From Desulfitobacterium sp. (GTDB lineage Bacteria > Bacillota > Desulfitobacteriia > Desulfitobacteriales > Desulfitobacteriaceae): a stretch of 7,895 nucleotides of DNA. Each line of letters starts with the position of its first letter. Positions within the stretch are counted from its first letter, which is position 1. The notes beneath the pieces are model-generated. The model was given only the letters and a program-made list of their open reading frames with translations, was not told the origin of the DNA and did no database searches. A program made the translations under genes and the position numbers. This document shows positions 5,625 to 7,895 of the stretch, piece by piece. The stretch covers positions 1-7,895 of the forward strand of contig JAAZLD010000107.1 in the NCBI GenBank assembly GCA_012799495.1, written 5' to 3'.

Positions 5625-5929
5625 TTGTTACTGTACATATAGTGGGCGAATTATCCAGTTGACTAGATACAGTAATAAGTAGGGGAGAACTGCATTAAAG
5701 CAGATTGCCTCTCCCTTAATTCTATTTAATTCTACTAGTGAATTATGATAATTATGTAATTGGGGAGATTATCATTTGCTCGATATTAAACGAAAAACAG
5801 GATCTCCTTAAACGGTGAAGCGAGGTTTTGCAAATAAGGCCTTGCTTTTGGGCGTTTATGTAACCATATAATTCTCGTAATGACAAATTTTGTTATACGA
5901 GGGTATCACACTTGAGGGGTGAAGCGTAC
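5625..5929 (+). ncRNA. Structured 5' leader of rpoB, class not recognised
   Basis: This fills most of the 508-base gap between rplL and rpoB. At least five hairpins are visible: (1) TTACTGTA 5628-5635 with TACAGTAA 5668-5675; (2) AGGGGAGA 5681-5688 with TCTCCCTT 5710-5717, capped by CTGC/GCAG (5690-5693, 5700-5703); (3) ATGATAAT 5745-5752 with ATTATCAT 5768-5775; (4) TAAACG 5809-5814 with CGTTTA 5853-5858 enclosing AAGCGAGG 5818-5825 with CCTTGCTT 5840-5847; (5) ATTCTCGTA 5871-5879 with TACGAGGGT 5896-5904. GGGGAGAT (5762-5769) can instead pair with ATCTCCTT (5802-5809), excluding hairpin 3. It is not a T-box or L10 leader, and no clear intrinsic terminator is present. A regulatory role is inferred from structure density and position. 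Confidence 0.55.
5776..5811 (+). CDS. Possible 11-codon leader ORF in the rpoB leader
   Basis: TTG at 5776 follows GGGGAG (5762-5767) at a good eight-base spacing and opens a frame reading MLDIKRKTGSP (with TTG read as Met) before TAA at 5809-5811. The last codons overlap the ATCTCCTT arm that can mask this same GGGGAG site, so translation and folding would compete. No homologue is recognised, TTG is a weak start, and such short frames arise easily by chance. Confidence 0.2.
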   Translation: MLDIKRKTGSP

Positions 5930-7895
5930 ATGTTCTATCCTGTTAAGGTAGGGACGCGGGAGCGTTGGAGTTTCTCTAGAATTCGCGAAGTTCTCGACAT
6001 GCCAAATCTAATCGAAATTCAACAAAACTCTTATCGGTGGTTTCTTGATGAGGGTTTACGGGAAATGTTTCGGGACATTTCTCCAATTCAGGATTTTACG
6101 GGGAACCTCGTATTAGAATTTATTGATTATAGCTTAGGTGAACCCAAATACGAAGTTGAAGAGTGCAAAGAACGTGATGTCACATATGCGGCACCTCTGC
6201 GTGTAAAGGTTCGTCTCATCAATAAAGAGACGGGAGAAGTGAAGGAGCAGGAAGTCTTTATGGGAGACTTCCCATTAATGACTAATAAGGGAACTTTCAT
6301 TATTAATGGAGCTGAACGGGTTATTGTTAGTCAGCTAGTTCGTTCTCCTGGGGTATACTATTCTGAAAGTATTGATCCCAGTGGGAAAAAGGTATACGGT
6401 GCTACCATTATTCCCAACCGGGGAGCTTGGCTAGAATTTGAGACTGATGCTAATGAAAATATCTTTGTTCGTGTTGACCGTACCCGTAAGTTACCAGCAA
6501 CGGTATTGATTCGTGCTTTAGGTTATGCAACTAACGGGCAGATATTGGAACTGTTTGATGATAACGAATTTATTCGTATTACTTTAGAACGGGATAGCAC
6601 AGAATCAACAGAAGAAGGATTAGTGGAGATTTATAAGCGCCTACGCCCGGGAGAACCCCCAACAGTAGAAAGTGCACGTTCTCTACTAGAAACATTATTC
6701 TTCGAAGCCAAACGTTATGACTTAGCTAAGGTTGGACGTTATAAGCTAAATAAAAAACTAAACCTAGATGTACCAGATGATATCCTCCACTTGACTAAGG
6801 AAGATATTGTATCCGTAGTAAAGCACCTTCTAGCTCTGATGGGTGGTGAAGGGAAGAAGGATGATATTGATCATCTGGGCAATCGGCGTCTGCGCTCTGT
6901 TGGTGAATTGCTACAAAACCAATTCCGCATTGGACTATCCAGAATGGAGCGGGTAGTTCGGGAGCGGATGACCATTCAGGATGTGGATGTGATCACTCCT
7001 CAAGTATTGATCAATATCCGTCCTGTTGTGGCTGCCATTAAGGAGTTCTTTGGCAGCAGCCAGTTGTCTCAATTTATGGACCAAACTAACCCCTTAGCGG
7101 AACTGACTCACAAGCGTCGTCTTAGCGCTTTAGGACCTGGTGGTTTGAGCCGTGAACGGGCAGGGTTCGAAGTTCGAGACGTCCATCATTCCCACTATGG
7201 CCGGATGTGTCCTATTGAGACTCCGGAAGGACCTAATATTGGTTTGATCGGCTCTTTAAGTACCTATGGTCGGATCAATCCTTACGGCTTTATCGAAGCT
7301 CCTTATAGAAAAGTGGTAGATGGCAGAGTTACAGATCAAATCGACTATCTGACTGCTGATGAGGAAGAAAAGTTTGTTGTAGCTCAGGCCAATGCCCCCT
7401 TAGATGATGAAGGAAATTTCCTAGAAGATAAAATTGATGCTCGTCATGGCTCTAACTTTATATTAGTGCCTCCTAATCGCATTGACTATATGGATGTTTC
7501 TCCTAAACAAATGGTTTCTATTGCTACAGCGTTAATTCCCTTCCTCGAGCATGATGACGCTAACCGGGCCCTAATGGGTGCCAATATGCAGCGTCAAGCT
7601 GTACCTCTATTACGTACAGAAGCTCCTTTAGTTGGTACTGGAATGGAATATAAGGCCGCTCGAGATTCTGGTGTTTGTGTCATAGCTCAACAAGATGGAG
7701 TGGTGGAACGAGCTACCGCTGATGAAATTGTTATTCGTCACGATGATGGAACCTTAGAAAGACACAAGCTTCTCAAGTATATGCGCTCTAACCAAGGGAC
7801 TTGTATCAACCAACGTCCTATTGTAATGAAGGATGAGCGGGTAGAAGCAGGACAAATCATCGCCGACGGTCCTTCTACAGATCATGGTGAGTTAG
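5930..7895 (+). CDS. rpoB: DNA-directed RNA polymerase subunit beta (3' end outside the window)
   Basis: The first 655 codons of RpoB, open to the right edge. The beta subunit forms one half of the polymerase cleft and much of the active site, with RpoC. ATG 5930 follows GAGGGGTGA (5914-5922) at seven bases, and the protein starts MFYPVKVGTRERWSF. Visible blocks: the protrusion and lobe (about 20-370, with KGTFIINGAERVIVSQLVRS near 120), the rifampicin pocket (GSSQLSQFMDQ, residues 375-385, through HKRRLSALGPGG, 394-405), and RPIVMKDE near 630. Residues matching E. coli Q513, D516, H526 and S531 (here Q381, D384, H394, S399) are wild type, so rifampicin sensitivity is expected. The window ends in ADGPSTDHGEL, shortly before the catalytic GYNFED region. 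rpoB has its own promoter and leader after a strong terminator, so it is largely uncoupled from rplL; rpoC is expected downstream. Confidence 0.98.
   Translation, partial: MFYPVKVGTRERWSFSRIREVLDMPNLIEIQQNSYRWFLDEGLREMFRDISPIQDFTGNLVLEFIDYSLGEPKYEVEECKERDVTYAAPLRVKVRLINKETGEVKEQEVFMGDFPLMTNKGTFIINGAERVIVSQLVRSPGVYYSESIDPSGKKVYGATIIPNRGAWLEFETDANENIFVRVDRTRKLPATVLIRALGYATNGQILELFDDNEFIRITLERDSTESTEEGLVEIYKRLRPGEPPTVESARSLLETLFFEAKRYDLAKVGRYKLNKKLNLDVPDDILHLTKEDIVSVVKHLLALMGGEGKKDDIDHLGNRRLRSVGELLQNQFRIGLSRMERVVRERMTIQDVDVITPQVLINIRPVVAAIKEFFGSSQLSQFMDQTNPLAELTHKRRLSALGPGGLSRERAGFEVRDVHHSHYGRMCPIETPEGPNIGLIGSLSTYGRINPYGFIEAPYRKVVDGRVTDQIDYLTADEEEKFVVAQANAPLDDEGNFLEDKIDARHGSNFILVPPNRIDYMDVSPKQMVSIATALIPFLEHDDANRALMGANMQRQAVPLLRTEAPLVGTGMEYKAARDSGVCVIAQQDGVVERATADEIVIRHDDGTLERHKLLKYMRSNQGTCINQRPIVMKDERVEAGQIIADGPSTDHGEL

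Noticed and set aside
5641..5657. GTGGGCGAATTATCCA in the rpoB leader as a second L1 site
   Set aside because: It resembles the L1 loop sequence superficially but lacks the inner helix and has a broken outer stem, unlike the site at 3439-3466.
5625..5929. T-box or known metabolite riboswitch in the rpoB leader
   Set aside because: No T-box TGG-containing core (AGGGTGGNACC) or other remembered riboswitch core is present, and there is no clear terminator.

Overview
The window is a low-to-moderate GC stretch carrying the canonical Firmicutes transcription/translation cluster rpmG-secE-nusG-rplK-rplA-rplJ-rplL-rpoB, all on the + strand. Strong AAGGAGGTG-type ribosome binding sites, the Zn-ribbon form of L33 placed before secE, an L10-type leader and the protein sequences point to a Clostridia member. 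From recall of similar proteins, a Desulfitobacterium/Desulfosporosinus-like Peptococcaceae is my best guess; this is not proven by the sequence.

Positions 1-211 are non-coding and hold a 16-base dyad in front of a PucR/CdaR-family regulator (212-1801). A promoter with a perfect TTGACA box (about 1833) then opens the rpmG-secE-nusG-rplK-rplA segment. The rplK-rplA spacer (3439-3466) contains a hairpin that closely copies the ribosomal protein L1 site of 23S rRNA and ends at the rplA Shine-Dalgarno (SD) sequence, so it is a likely L1 autoregulatory site. A second strong promoter (4205-4233) begins a leader of about 190 nt with the L10-binding fold and an intrinsic terminator/attenuator (4362-4389), followed by rplJ and rplL. 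A strong terminator (5431-5466) closes that unit.

The 508 bases between rplL and rpoB hold a possible extended -10 promoter, a TTGACA-17-TATCCT promoter (5590-5618) and an rpoB leader of about 300 nt. The leader has at least five hairpins, repeated GGGGAGA and TCTCC blocks that can pair in alternative ways, and a possible 11-codon leader ORF. I do not recognise this leader as a known class; it is the best candidate for something undescribed. rpoB (from 5930) runs off the right edge.

The products act together. L11, L1, L10 and L12 build the GTPase-associated centre and L1 stalk of the 50S subunit, L33 is a small 50S protein, SecE is part of the Sec translocon, NusG tunes elongation and couples polymerase to ribosome, and RpoB is the polymerase beta subunit. 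The layout suggests three separately tunable transcription units, two of them with likely ribosomal-protein feedback, plus an RNA leader that sets polymerase subunit synthesis.
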